From an uncultured Spirochaetota bacterium (GTDB lineage Bacteria > Spirochaetota > Spirochaetia > Treponematales > Treponemataceae), in NCBI GenBank assembly GCA_944389415.1, contig CALXMF010000008.1, forward strand, positions 1 to 64,000: a DNA stretch of 64,000 nucleotides, read 5' to 3'. Shown in pieces: positions 34,513 to 43,378 of the stretch. The notes beneath the pieces are model-generated. The model was given only the letters and a program-made list of their open reading frames with translations, was not told the DNA's origin and searched no databases. The translations under genes were made by a program, and so were the position numbers. Positions within the stretch are counted from its first letter, which is position 1; every line of letters begins with the position of its first letter.

Positions 34513-35691
34513 ATGACCGGAACAGATACTATAAGAAAAGGTCTTCAGAAAAATAGCATGTTGATTGCGTTAGTGATTCTGATGCTGCTTTTTCAAGCTT
34601 TAATTTTGGCAACAGGCCGTGGTTCTTTATTTGATCCTTTGAATATTTCAAATATTATCAGCCAAAATGCCTATGTTGTTATTTTAGCAACAGGTATGCT
34701 GCTGTGTATTCTCACTGGCGGCAATATAGATCTTTCAGTTGGCTCTGTAGTTGCGATGGTTGGCGCGCTTGCCGGTACGCTGATTGTAAATATGCAGGTG
34801 AATGTCTATCTTTCTATTTTCCTTTGTTTGATTGTGGGTATCTTGATAGGTGCGTGGCAAGGGTTCTGGATTGCATTTATCCGTATTCCTGCGTTTATTG
34901 TTACTCTTACCGGTATGTTGTTATGGAGAGGAGTTGCATTGCTGATTTTAAATGGACTTACTATTTCTCCTTTCCCTGAAATATATTTGAAATATTTTAC
35001 CAGTTTTGTACCAGCCGTTGATGATAAAGGTACTGTGATGGTAATTACCAATATCATCGGTATTGTTGTCTGCGCCGTATTTATTGCAGTATCAGTGTTG
35101 ACCAGATTAAAAAAACTTAAAAAGAATTATGCAGTGGAGTCTGTTGGTATTTTTATTACCCGTACAGTTCTTATTTCTGCAATTGTGATGCTGCTGTCGT
35201 GGCTGTTAAGTATGAATAAGGGTTTCCCTGTTGTATTAATTTTGCTTGCTGTAATTGTGCTCAGTTACAGTTATTATACTCAGCATACGGTTCCCGGACG
35301 TTATTTATATGCAATGGGCGGAAATGAAAAAGCTGCACGTTTGTCAGGAATCAATACAGACAGAGTGTTATTTTTTGCATATACGAATATGGGTTTTTTA
35401 TCTGCGGTAGCTGCGCTTGCCTGTGTTGGCCGTTTTAACTCTGCTTCTCCAACAGCTGGGACAAATTATGAAATGGATGCTATTGGAGCCTGTTACATTG
35501 GTGGCGCTTCTGCATACGGCGGAACAGGTACTGTCGGCGGTGCTGTTATTGGTGCTATTTTTATGGGTGTGTTAAATAACGGTATGTCTATTATGGGAAT
35601 TGATGCGAACTGGCAGAGAGTGGTAAAAGGATTGGTACTTCTTTTTGCAGTTGTGTTTGACGTGATGTCTAAGAAACGGGCTAAAAATTAG
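34513..35691 (+). CDS. mmsB: Multiple monosaccharide ABC transporter permease
   Basis: A 392-residue permease of the RbsC/XylH class with about ten or more helices. Typical blocks are ILTGGNIDLSVGSVVAMVGA, RIPAFIVTLTGMLLWRG and GACYIGGASAYGGTGTVGG. It begins three bases after the mmsA stop. Confidence 0.95.
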   Translation: MTGTDTIRKGLQKNSMLIALVILMLLFQALILATGRGSLFDPLNISNIISQNAYVVILATGMLLCILTGGNIDLSVGSVVAMVGALAGTLIVNMQVNVYLSIFLCLIVGILIGAWQGFWIAFIRIPAFIVTLTGMLLWRGVALLILNGLTISPFPEIYLKYFTSFVPAVDDKGTVMVITNIIGIVVCAVFIAVSVLTRLKKLKKNYAVESVGIFITRTVLISAIVMLLSWLLSMNKGFPVVLILLAVIVLSYSYYTQHTVPGRYLYAMGGNEKAARLSGINTDRVLFFAYTNMGFLSAVAALACVGRFNSASPTAGTNYEMDAIGACYIGGASAYGGTGTVGGAVIGAIFMGVLNNGMSIMGIDANWQRVVKGLVLLFAVVFDVMSKKRAKN

Positions 35692-35700
35692 GAGATGATT

Positions 35701-37188
35701 ATGCAGACTGTTGCAGGAATTGATATGGGAACACAAAGCATTAAAACAGTGCTTTATGATTGGAGTGAAAAAAAAATTATTGCAAAAGCTCAGGTTCCTG
35801 TAGATATTATTGCGCGCAATGATGGTACCCGTGAACAGAAAACGGAATGGTATGATAAAGCGCTTGCGGATTGCTTTGCTGCGTTTACGCCTGAACAAAA
35901 AGCCAGTATTGCCGCCATTGGTGTTTCAGGACATCAGCATGGATTTGTTCCGCTTGATGCAGATGGAAACTCTTTATATAACGTTAAATTATGGAATGAT
36001 ACAACAACTACAGAAGAATGCCGGCTGATTACAGAAGCTGCCGGCGGCGCAGAAAGTGTTATTAGCGAAGTGCACAATCTGATGCTTCCGGGATTTACAG
36101 CGCCTAAGATCCTGTGGCTCAAACGACACAGGCAGGATGCTTTTGCGAAACTGCGATATATAATGCTGCCTCATAATTATCTTAATTATGTATTGTGTGG
36201 TTCTTATAATACTGAAAGCGGTGACGCTTCGGGTATGGCAATATACGATGGTGTAAAAAAACAGTGGTCAAAAAAGATTTGTGACTGTATTGATAGCGGA
36301 CTCTATGATTTATTACCTCCGGTTATAGAGTCCGATGTTCCATCCGGATATGTGTCGGAGAAAGCCGCTGCCGCGTTCGGTATTCCTGTCGGTATCCCCG
36401 TTTCCTCAGGAGGAGGGGATAATATGATGAGTGCGATTGGGACAGGAACAGTACGTGATGGCTTCCTTACTGTCAGCCTCGGTACTTCCGGTACTCTCTT
36501 TGGATACAGCAGTGTTCCTGTTGCAGATCCTGTCCGGGGCGTTTCTGGTTTTAATTCTTCAACAGGCGGTTTTTTGCCGCTCTTATGTACGATGAATTGT
36601 ACTGTCGCGACAGAAGAGACTCGTTCACTATTTGCGCTTGGTGTAAAAGAATTTGATGAACTTGCCGCTCAGACTGTGCCCGGAGCGGATGGCGTGGTTT
36701 TTTTGCCGTTTTTTAATGGAGAGAGAACTCCCAATCTGCCGCATGGTAAAGCGTGTATTTGCGGTATCTCTGCCGCAAATTGTTCAAGAAATAATATTGC
36801 CCGTGCTGCTATGGAGTCGGCTATTTTTGGAATGCGGCAAGCTTTAGGTGTATTTAAGGAACTGGGATTCACCGCGCAGGAGATTCGTTTGACTGGAGGC
36901 GGAAGCAAGAGCAGGCTGTGGCGGCAGATAACAGCTGACATTATGCAGCTGCCAGTTAAAATTCCTGATAATGACGAAGCGGCAGCGATGGGCGGAGCTA
37001 TTCAGGCGCTCTGGTGTCTTGAGAAAAGACTCGGAAAGAATATCCCCATTGCGGAACTTGTTGACGAACATATTAGTGTGCGGGAATCAGAAACAGTGTT
37101 CCCCGATTCCAAAACATCGAGCCTGTATGATGCGGCTTTTGAGCAATATCTGTTATACCTCAATAAGCTTGCTCCATTGTGGATATAG
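35701..37188 (+). CDS. xylB: FGGY-family carbohydrate kinase, xylulokinase type
   Basis: A 495-residue sugar kinase. GIDMGTQSIKTVLYD is the N-terminal ATP-binding block, GVSGHQHGFVPLD the sugar site typical of xylulokinases, FLTVSLGTSGTLFGYSS the middle block and LTGGGSKSRLWRQITADIM the adenosine motif. The start at 35701 (MQTVAGIDMG) is preferred because GGAG is six bases upstream; an ATG two codons earlier directly abuts it. It is the last gene of the transporter operon and likely phosphorylates the ketose made by the isomerase. Confidence 0.9.
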   Translation: MQTVAGIDMGTQSIKTVLYDWSEKKIIAKAQVPVDIIARNDGTREQKTEWYDKALADCFAAFTPEQKASIAAIGVSGHQHGFVPLDADGNSLYNVKLWNDTTTTEECRLITEAAGGAESVISEVHNLMLPGFTAPKILWLKRHRQDAFAKLRYIMLPHNYLNYVLCGSYNTESGDASGMAIYDGVKKQWSKKICDCIDSGLYDLLPPVIESDVPSGYVSEKAAAAFGIPVGIPVSSGGGDNMMSAIGTGTVRDGFLTVSLGTSGTLFGYSSVPVADPVRGVSGFNSSTGGFLPLLCTMNCTVATEETRSLFALGVKEFDELAAQTVPGADGVVFLPFFNGERTPNLPHGKACICGISAANCSRNNIARAAMESAIFGMRQALGVFKELGFTAQEIRLTGGGSKSRLWRQITADIMQLPVKIPDNDEAAAMGGAIQALWCLEKRLGKNIPIAELVDEHISVRESETVFPDSKTSSLYDAAFEQYLLYLNKLAPLWI

Positions 37189-37241
37189 TCACGTTTTTAC
37201 TGGCTATACTCAAGATATATCGATATAATCAAATGCCTGAG

Positions 37242-37294
37242 CAGGGGAAACAGCTGCATGAGAGACAATGAGCTGTTTTTCCCCTGTTTTTTTT
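37242..37294 (+). terminator. Terminator of the sugar operon
   Basis: CAGGGGAAACAGCT (37242-37255) pairs with AGCTGTTTTTCCCCTG (37271-37286) with a two-base bulge, followed by T8. Confidence 0.85.
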
Positions 37295-37441
37295 GTAATT
37301 TTATAAAAACGCAAACCGTCAGCGCGTGACCAATATAATAACACTCTTATACCCGCTCGGTGTCAAAGAAAACATTGCGCGCGCTGAATGTGTATGTTAC
37401 CATACAGAAAGATAAGATATCGGTTCTGTATATGTAAATTT

Positions 37442-37848
37442 ATGAAATATATACTCGTTGTATTCATTCTGGCGATTATCAGTTTGTGCTTTTATATTTT
37501 TATAGAAGTCTATCTGGAGAAATATGATACCCGTATATATACATCGCCTTATGACCAGGATGTTTCTTTTGTGTTTACCGGTATCAGGTCCCATATGGAT
37601 TTCGCTGAAAAGATGGATACAATTTGTGCTATCGCACAGACAATGGAAGCGCCTTTCAACAATATATCCACTGGAGATATTCAACAAAAAGCAAGGTAAT
37701 TGATTTTGCATCTGCGCCTGAACGATACAGGTGTCTGGTAGATACAGTACAGAAAACCGATTTTCCTGTGGAAATGGCGAAACTTTCAGCGAGAGGAATA
37801 ACAGTGTATTCAGTAGATGGAATAACTAGAGAGTTACCAGCAGAATGA
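37442..37848 (+). pseudogene. Broken small membrane protein gene, unrecognised
   Basis: The first frame (37442-37699) encodes MKYILVVFILAIISLCFYIF, one membrane anchor, then about 60 soluble residues (SFVFTGIRSHMDFAEKMDTI). It stops at 37699, but a second frame from about 37690 to 37848 continues with protein-like sequence (IDFASAPERYRCLVDTVQKT, then PVEMAKLSARGITVYSVDG). This looks like one frameshifted gene. No ribosome site is seen. The family is unknown. Confidence 0.35.
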
Positions 37849-38333
37849 AGTGTTATATACTTGATAATGATAGAACACAGATATCAGTCAATTTTCAATT
37901 TTATCGTTACAGTAGAATCTTTTATTTTCAGTAAACATATGTTCTGCTCGTAAGAGTACGGTATCCGCCGTTTACAAAAATGCCTGCGGTTTCTAATGTA
38001 TTTCTGATAAAAAAAATAGTTTAAAAACAGATCAAAAGAAGTTTAAATTTTATTCAAAAAAAGTTTAAAAATGAATCAAAAGAAGTTTATTTTTGATTTA
38101 AAAATAATTTAAAAATGAATTAAAAAAAGTGTTCTTTTGATTTAAAAATAATTTAAAAAATGAATAAAAAAAGTGTATTTTTTGTTCAAAGATAACTTAA
38201 AAATGAGTCAAAATTAGTGTATATTTGTTTTAAACAAAGAGTAAAAACGGATTGAAGATACTGTATAAATTTTCTGTGTATAAACTAGGTGGCTTTAATA
38301 AGATGCTGCTTTTTACAACGGTATATGAGTATA
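37849..38333. other. Non-coding AT-rich stretch
   Basis: No credible gene on either strand. It contains the 45-bp degenerate tandem repeat (38018-38240), listed separately; the rest shows nothing recognisable. Confidence 0.6.
38018..38240. repeat. Degenerate ~45-bp AT-rich tandem repeat, five units
   Basis: Five consecutive units of 44-45 bp share the pattern TTTAAAAATGAATCAAAAGA, then AGTGTATTTTTTGATTTAAA and a short AAATA link. Neighbouring units differ by several bases. The array is almost pure A/T and A-tract phased, so it may be strongly bent DNA upstream of rplU. Confidence 0.75.
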
Positions 38334-38363
38334 TTGACTACCTGTGCTAAAATACAGTATTAT
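38334..38363 (+). promoter_or_regulatory. Likely promoter of rplU-prp-rpmA
   Basis: TTGACT at 38334-38339, 18-bp spacer, TATTAT at 38358-38363; about 80 bases of leader before rplU. Confidence 0.5.
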
Positions 38364-38447
38364 TTCTAATAATTATAGACATGTCTATGCTGGTATCCCC
38401 GTTTTGCCGGTATAGGATGTAGAAATATTAATCACAGAGGTTAAAAG

Positions 38448-38762
38448 ATGTACGCACTCGTTGAGTATATGGGTAAACAGTATAAAGCCGAGAAGGGCGC
38501 TGTACTCACGGTAGATAAAATTGATGCAGAAAACGGCAGTACAATTGATATTGATACGGTACTTTTGATTAGCGATGATGGTAAAGTGGCTGTTGGAGCC
38601 CCTTATGTCAAAGGCGCTAAAGTTCAGGTTGTTGTGGAAGAAACATTCCGTGATAAAAAAGTTATCGTATATAAATATAAGAGCAAGAAGGATTATCACA
38701 GAACAATAGGTCATCGCCAGAGCTATACCAAGGTTCGTGTTCAGGAAATCATTGTCGCATAA
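38448..38762 (+). CDS. rplU: 50S ribosomal protein L21
   Basis: A 104-residue L21: MYALVEYMGKQYKAEKG at the start and IVYKYKSKKDYHRTIGHRQ at the end are the conserved 23S rRNA-binding parts. First gene of rplU-prp-rpmA. Confidence 0.96.
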   Translation: MYALVEYMGKQYKAEKGAVLTVDKIDAENGSTIDIDTVLLISDDGKVAVGAPYVKGAKVQVVVEETFRDKKVIVYKYKSKKDYHRTIGHRQSYTKVRVQEIIVA

Positions 38763-39109
38763 TGATTGTTGTGCAGCTGAGCCGTGACAGCCAGGGACTA
38801 CTGCGTGCATGCAGTGCTGCTGGTCATGCCGGCTGCGGCAGCAAAGGTTCTGATATTGTTTGTTCCGCGGTTACTGTCCTGCTGCGGACAGCAGTTCGTT
38901 CTTTGTTGGATATACCGGAACTTTCAGTAACGGCTCATGCACCGGAGCGCGGCTGTTTTGATTTTTGTGTACACGGTATTGTTAGTGATAAGCAGAATAA
39001 GGCTGTATATGCTCTGAAATACGCACAGGTTTTTCTTTCCCGTGGGCTTTCAGATCTTGCAGCAGAATATCCTGAATATGTATTGTTTCAGGAACAAATA
39101 GTAGAATAA
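38762..39109 (+). CDS. prp: Ribosomal-processing cysteine protease Prp
   Basis: A 115-residue YsxB/Prp-family protein. His22 (AGHAG) and Cys34 ([11 protein letters not shown]) form the catalytic dyad at the same spacing as in Firmicutes Prp. In Staphylococcus, Prp removes a short N-terminal extension from L27, an essential step. Here it lies between rplU and rpmA, overlapping rplU by one base, but the L27 encoded downstream has no such extension, so its substrate in this organism is unclear. Confidence 0.88.
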   Translation: MIVVQLSRDSQGLLRACSAAGHAGCGSKGSDIVCSAVTVLLRTAVRSLLDIPELSVTAHAPERGCFDFCVHGIVSDKQNKAVYALKYAQVFLSRGLSDLAAEYPEYVLFQEQIVE

Positions 39110-39125
39110 GAAGCGGAGGCATAAA

Positions 39126-39383
39126 ATGGCTCGTAAGAGAGGCGGTAGCGGCGCTAAGAATGGCCGTGATTCAAATCCAAAATATCTGGGTATTAAAGCG
39201 TATGGCGGAGAAACTGTAACAGCTGGTTCAATCATTGTTCGTCAGCGCGGTACAAAAATTCATCCTGGCAACAATGTAAAGAAGGGTAAGGATGATACTT
39301 TGTTTGCGACTGCGGATGGAACGGTTGTGTTTCATGAGCGCATGGGGAGAAAACTTGCCTCTGTCGCTCCTGTAGAAGCATAA
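39126..39383 (+). CDS. rpmA: 50S ribosomal protein L27
   Basis: An 85-residue L27. It starts [20 protein letters not shown], the mature form that reaches into the peptidyl transferase centre, without an upstream cleavable peptide. [16 protein letters not shown] follows. Ribosome site GCGGAGG lies just before the ATG. Confidence 0.96.
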   Translation: MARKRGGSGAKNGRDSNPKYLGIKAYGGETVTAGSIIVRQRGTKIHPGNNVKKGKDDTLFATADGTVVFHERMGRKLASVAPVEA

Positions 39384-39444
39384 ATTGTGCTTTTATATAC
39401 AAACCTTTCTTTCAGTTTGATTATAACAGGGAATCGTATATAGT

Positions 39445-39476
39445 ACCCGGAGCCGATACTGCTCCGGGTTTTTTTT
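39445..39476 (+). terminator. Terminator/attenuator between rpmA and obg
   Basis: ACCCGGAGC (39445-39453) pairs with GCTCCGGGT (39461-39469) and is followed by a run of T that ends at the obg ribosome site. Read-through may be regulated. Confidence 0.85.
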
Positions 39477-39488
39477 AGGATGTATAGC

Positions 39489-40604
39489 ATGATTCAATTT
39501 GCAGATGAAGCCCTGATAGAAGTGCGTTCCGGGAAAGGCGGAAACGGCTGTATTGCTTTTAGACGAGAAAAATATGTTCCTATGGGCGGTCCTGCCGGAG
39601 GTGACGGCGGAAAAGGCGGGGATGTTGTTTTTTGTATAAAACGGAATCTCCGCACGCTCGCTCATTTACGTTATAAACAGGTATTCAAAGCGAAAAACGG
39701 CGGCGATGGCGAAGGCAGCAATCGTTTTGGCAGGGATGGAGAAGATGTAATTGTGCCGCTTCCTCCAGGAACGATTATCAGAGACGCTGATACGGGCGAA
39801 TTAATAAAAGATTTTACTGATATGGATGAGCAGGAGCAGTTTGTGTTTCTGACAGGCGGAAAAGGAGGCTGGGGTAACGCGCGTTTTAAAAGCTCTACCA
39901 ATCAGGCTCCCAGATATGCCCATGAAGGGAAACCTGGTGAGGTACGTAAACTTCGTGTTGAATTGAATATAATCGCGGATGTTGGATTGGTCGGTTTTCC
40001 TAATGCCGGAAAATCTTCTCTGCTTGATTTTTTTACCAATGCCAGACCTAAGATTGCCGCTTATCCGTTTACTACGAAAATTCCGAATTTGGGAGTTCTG
40101 CGTGCCAATACCGGACGTGATATTATTATCGCGGATATTCCCGGTATTATTGAAGGTGCCTCTGAAGGAGCCGGTCTTGGGCTGCGATTCCTGAAACATA
40201 TTTCCAGAACAGTTTGTCTGCTGTTTATGATTGATTGTTCTGAGGAAAACTGTTTTTCCGCATATGAGACATTATGCGGGGAACTGCGGGCGTTCTCGGC
40301 GGAGCTGCTTGAGAAGCCTCGGATTGTTCTCTGTAATAAAATCGATATCCCCGGTGCTTCTGACCGCGCGGCAGAAATTAAAAAAACTTTGCGGCTATCA
40401 GATCCTGATCTTGTTGTGCTGCCGTTGTCTATTTCTGAAAGAAAAGGCCTTGATTCTGTTCAGAAAGCGATTTCCGATATGGTCAGCAAACTGGATGACT
40501 GTGACACTTCTGCTGCTGAGGGGCAAAAAATTTCTGCGTTTATGGCGGCGAGATCTGTCTGTGATGATATGCCTGTGCAATATCCGGGCAGTGAGCTTTC
40601 TTGA
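39489..40604 (+). CDS. obgE: GTPase Obg/CgtA
   Basis: A 371-residue Obg GTPase for large-subunit assembly. The Gly-rich OBG domain (IEVRSGKGGNGC, AGGDGGKGGDVVF, KGGWGNARFKSS) occupies residues 1-157. The G domain has GFPNAGKSSLLDFF, DIPGIIEGAS and NKID. The ATG at 39489 (MIQFADEALIE) is used because AGGA lies eight bases upstream; the ATG nine bases earlier overlaps that site. The C-terminal extension is short. Confidence 0.95.
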   Translation: MIQFADEALIEVRSGKGGNGCIAFRREKYVPMGGPAGGDGGKGGDVVFCIKRNLRTLAHLRYKQVFKAKNGGDGEGSNRFGRDGEDVIVPLPPGTIIRDADTGELIKDFTDMDEQEQFVFLTGGKGGWGNARFKSSTNQAPRYAHEGKPGEVRKLRVELNIIADVGLVGFPNAGKSSLLDFFTNARPKIAAYPFTTKIPNLGVLRANTGRDIIIADIPGIIEGASEGAGLGLRFLKHISRTVCLLFMIDCSEENCFSAYETLCGELRAFSAELLEKPRIVLCNKIDIPGASDRAAEIKKTLRLSDPDLVVLPLSISERKGLDSVQKAISDMVSKLDDCDTSAAEGQKISAFMAARSVCDDMPVQYPGSELS

Positions 40605-41203
40605 TGAGATTAGCCGTTCTTGGCGGTAGTTTTAATCCGCTGCATTTGGGGCATTTGTTTCTTGCTGATGAAGTATATCATCGGTTCAGATATGATAAAA
40701 TTATCCTGATTCCGGCACGCATTCCGCCTCATAAACAGCTAGCTCCGGGCGCATCAGCTGAAGATCGTCTGGAGATGCTGTGTCAGTGTATTAGTGGTAT
40801 ACCGTATTTTGGTGTTGATTCATGTGAACTTGAACGGCAGGGGATTTCATATACGTATGATACTATTCTGGAATTGCAAAAGCGGTATGCATCTGTACTT
40901 GAGGGAAAAATTGGTCTGATTATGGGTGATGATCTTGTATCCGGTTTTGATACATGGAAGCACTATCAGCTGCTTCCTGATATTACCGATATAATTCTCG
41001 CTAAAAGAATGGTTCCCTGTGCCGGCGAAGCTGCTCCTGTGTGTAATTTCCGGCATATTGAACTTGAAAACAGTGTTCTTCCGATATCATCTTCTGATAT
41101 CCGCCGCCGTATTCAGAACGGAGATTCATGGCGGTATCTTGTTCCGGATTCTGTTTACCGCTATATTATTCAAGGTGGTCTATATGGATTCTCAGATAAT
41201 TGA
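40604..41203 (+). CDS. nadD: Nicotinate-nucleotide adenylyltransferase
   Basis: A 199-residue NadD, which makes NaAD from NaMN and ATP. LGGSFNPLHLGHLFLADE is the nucleotidyltransferase motif; the SSSDIRRRIQNG block near the C-terminus is typical. Its ATG overlaps the obg stop. It is followed by yqeK, as in many bacteria. Confidence 0.94.
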   Translation: MRLAVLGGSFNPLHLGHLFLADEVYHRFRYDKIILIPARIPPHKQLAPGASAEDRLEMLCQCISGIPYFGVDSCELERQGISYTYDTILELQKRYASVLEGKIGLIMGDDLVSGFDTWKHYQLLPDITDIILAKRMVPCAGEAAPVCNFRHIELENSVLPISSSDIRRRIQNGDSWRYLVPDSVYRYIIQGGLYGFSDN

Positions 41204-41759
41204 ACGGGTTCGCCAGTATGTGATGGGAGCTGTCAAGACTCCCCGCTATGAACATTCTGTACGTACCGCTGAAACATGCCGCAGGATGTGTTCTGTATAT
41301 GGGCAGGATACTGAGCTGGGATATCTTATGGGAATTGCTCATGATATGTGCAAAGAGATGCAGCCCCGTCTCATTATTTCTCTTGCTTTAAATGACGGAA
41401 AACCTGTTTCTGCTCTTGAATCGGAGAAACCTTCTCTGCTGCATGGGCGTGCTGCTGCGGTAAAATTGTATAATGATTATGGAATTGATAATGTGCAGCT
41501 GCTTAATGCGGTAAGAAATCATACATTCGGAAGACCCGGTATGTGCGATCTGGAAAAAATTTTGTATGTCGCTGATAAAATAGAGCCGGGACGTCCTCAA
41601 AGTTCTTCCGGTTATATAGACAGATTGCTGAAATTGGATTTGGATACGGTTGTTTTCAAAGTTCTGGAAGATAACCTTGCTTATCTGAAATCAAAAAAGA
41701 AAGCGATTGCTCCAATAACAGTACAGCTTTATGAATCTCTGAAGGATCTGAAACAGTGA
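41184..41759 (+). CDS. yqeK: YqeK-type HD-domain bis(5'-nucleosyl)-tetraphosphatase
   Basis: A 191-residue HD-domain protein. RYEHSVRTAETCRRM, GIAHDMCKEM (the HD pair), LLHGRAAAV and ILYVADKIEPGR are the metal-binding blocks. Family members cleave Ap4A symmetrically. Start at ATG 41184 is set by AAGGTGG upstream; it overlaps nadD by 20 bases. Confidence 0.9.
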   Translation: MDSQIIERVRQYVMGAVKTPRYEHSVRTAETCRRMCSVYGQDTELGYLMGIAHDMCKEMQPRLIISLALNDGKPVSALESEKPSLLHGRAAAVKLYNDYGIDNVQLLNAVRNHTFGRPGMCDLEKILYVADKIEPGRPQSSSGYIDRLLKLDLDTVVFKVLEDNLAYLKSKKKAIAPITVQLYESLKDLKQ

Positions 41760-42943
41760 AGAATCGACAGCTTGATAAGAGTATGCTCTTTCTGATTCTC
41801 ATTTTTTTTCTTTTAGTAGTGATTTTTGTTGTTCTATTGTTTGCAACACAATCAGACCCAGTCGCAGACGCTATCAAAAATGAACAGATAATTAAGATTC
41901 TGTTTGTTCTTGAAGATGAGAATGGCGAAGTCATTTTTACTAATGTTTTGGGATATTATCCCCGGTCAAAGCGCGGTGTTTTATATGATATACCAGGAAA
42001 TACAGGGGCTATTTATTCAAGCCTCGGGAGGGTTGATCGTATTGACGCTGTATATCGGGAAAAGGGAATTGAAATATATCGCGGAGAAATAGAACGTTTG
42101 CTTGGACAAACTGTACCGTTTTCAGTTGTTATGAATCTTGAGTCATTCGCTCAGCTTTCCGATTATCTTGGCGGGCTTCGTGTATTTGTTCCGTCGCCTG
42201 TTGATTTAACGGGAGAGCAGGGACAGCGGTGGCTTTTGCCGTCAGGAGCTGTTACGCTTGATGGTGATAAGGTTCGCACCTATTTATCGTATATTAATCC
42301 TGATGATTCTTTGTCTGATATACAAGATCGTAAGCAGAATATCATGACGGCGGTATTGGGGGCATTTAAGCAGAATGAGTCTGTATTGTTTTCAAAGCTG
42401 GCTTTTAAGTCTGTACAGGATTTATTTTCTGCAAACATATCATCAGATGATTTACGCAGGCTTTTAGGTGAGATTTCTCATGTGGATGCGGAGCGTATAG
42501 TGGTGACGACTATCATCGGTTCTGCGCGCATTGTAGACGGTCAGACTTTGCTTTTTCCGTTATATGATGGTCAGTTGTTTAAAGATTCTGTAAAGCAGAC
42601 TCTGGGATCGCTTTTATCTTCTTCGGATACAGCTTTGAACAGAATTTATGTGCTTGAAATTCAAAACGGTACTACGGTTCAAGGGCTTGCACATAACACT
42701 TCTACGCTGCTTCAGGGAGCAGGTTATGATGTGCTTACAACCACAAATGCTGAGACAAACGACTGTGAAAAAACGGTAATTATTGATCACATCGGTAATA
42801 GAGAGGCGGCTGAAAACCTAGGCGGTTTTATTAACTGTACAAATATAATTGATGATGAAATTTCTGAAATATCGGATTCTGATTTTCAGGTTGATTTTAC
42901 AATTATATTGGGAAAAGATTTTGATGGCCGGTATGTTAGATAA
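41756..42943 (+). CDS. LytR-CpsA-Psr (LCP) family protein with LytR C-terminal domain
   Basis: A 395-residue membrane-anchored protein with one N-terminal helix (MLFLILIFFLLVVIFVVLLF). The LCP core runs from about residue 45: FVLEDENGEVIFTNVLGYYP, then YRGEIERLLGQTVPFSVVMN, DYLGGLRVFVP, and IQDRKQNIMTAVL. A LytR_C domain (IYVLEIQNGTTVQGLAHNTS) forms the C-terminus. In Gram-positives LCP enzymes attach glycopolymers to peptidoglycan; in spirochaetes their acceptor is unclear. The conserved Asp/Arg residues that bind polyprenyl phosphate are not all obvious, so it may be a divergent member. GTG start overlaps the yqeK stop. Confidence 0.78.
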   Translation: MKNRQLDKSMLFLILIFFLLVVIFVVLLFATQSDPVADAIKNEQIIKILFVLEDENGEVIFTNVLGYYPRSKRGVLYDIPGNTGAIYSSLGRVDRIDAVYREKGIEIYRGEIERLLGQTVPFSVVMNLESFAQLSDYLGGLRVFVPSPVDLTGEQGQRWLLPSGAVTLDGDKVRTYLSYINPDDSLSDIQDRKQNIMTAVLGAFKQNESVLFSKLAFKSVQDLFSANISSDDLRRLLGEISHVDAERIVVTTIIGSARIVDGQTLLFPLYDGQLFKDSVKQTLGSLLSSSDTALNRIYVLEIQNGTTVQGLAHNTSTLLQGAGYDVLTTTNAETNDCEKTVIIDHIGNREAAENLGGFINCTNIIDDEISEISDSDFQVDFTIILGKDFDGRYVR

Positions 42944-42972
42944 TATGTTTTTAAGTGATTAGAGGAGTAATT

Positions 42973-43317
42973 ATGAAAACATTAGAAGAGAAAGTTCTTG
43001 AGCTTGCCAAGATTCTGGAAGATGGTAAGGGAGAAAATGTTTGTGTAATTGATGTATCTGGCATTAACAGTTGGACAGATTATTTTATTATTGTGACCGC
43101 AAATAGCGGTTCTTTGGCGCATGGGCTTTATAAAAATATCAAAGATTTCACGAAAGAAAATGATTTACAGATATATGTGCCGCACAGAAAAAATCCTTCA
43201 GGTGATGACTGGATTCTTGTTGATATGGGGGCAATTGTTGTGCACTTGATGTCAAAAGAAGCAAGGGATTTTTATGATCTGGAAAAATTGTGGTTTAACG
43301 GCCGGAAAATCAGATAA
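42973..43317 (+). CDS. rsfS: Ribosomal silencing factor RsfS
   Basis: A 114-residue RsfS/Iojap protein that binds L14 and blocks subunit joining in starvation. CVIDVSGINSWTDYFIIVTA and DWILVDMGAIVVHLMSKEAR are the family blocks. The start (MKTLEEKV) has GAGGAG upstream; an ATG-like codon six residues earlier does not. It closes the nadD-yqeK-LCP-rsfS unit. Confidence 0.94.
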   Translation: MKTLEEKVLELAKILEDGKGENVCVIDVSGINSWTDYFIIVTANSGSLAHGLYKNIKDFTKENDLQIYVPHRKNPSGDDWILVDMGAIVVHLMSKEARDFYDLEKLWFNGRKIR

Positions 43318-43319
43318 AT

Positions 43320-43355
43320 AAAACGGGACTGATATACAAGAATCAGTCCCGTTTT
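43320..43355. terminator. Bidirectional terminator after rsfS
   Basis: A perfect 14-bp stem, AAAACGGGACTGAT with ATCAGTCCCGTTTT, serving rsfS on the plus strand and the acidic small gene on the minus strand. Confidence 0.9.
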
Positions 43356-43378
43356 ATTTGGTGCAACACACGCTTTAA

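Noticed and set aside
39050-39235. Antisense frames over rpmA and obg
   Set aside because: Short shadow frames without ribosome sites; the sense genes are unambiguous.
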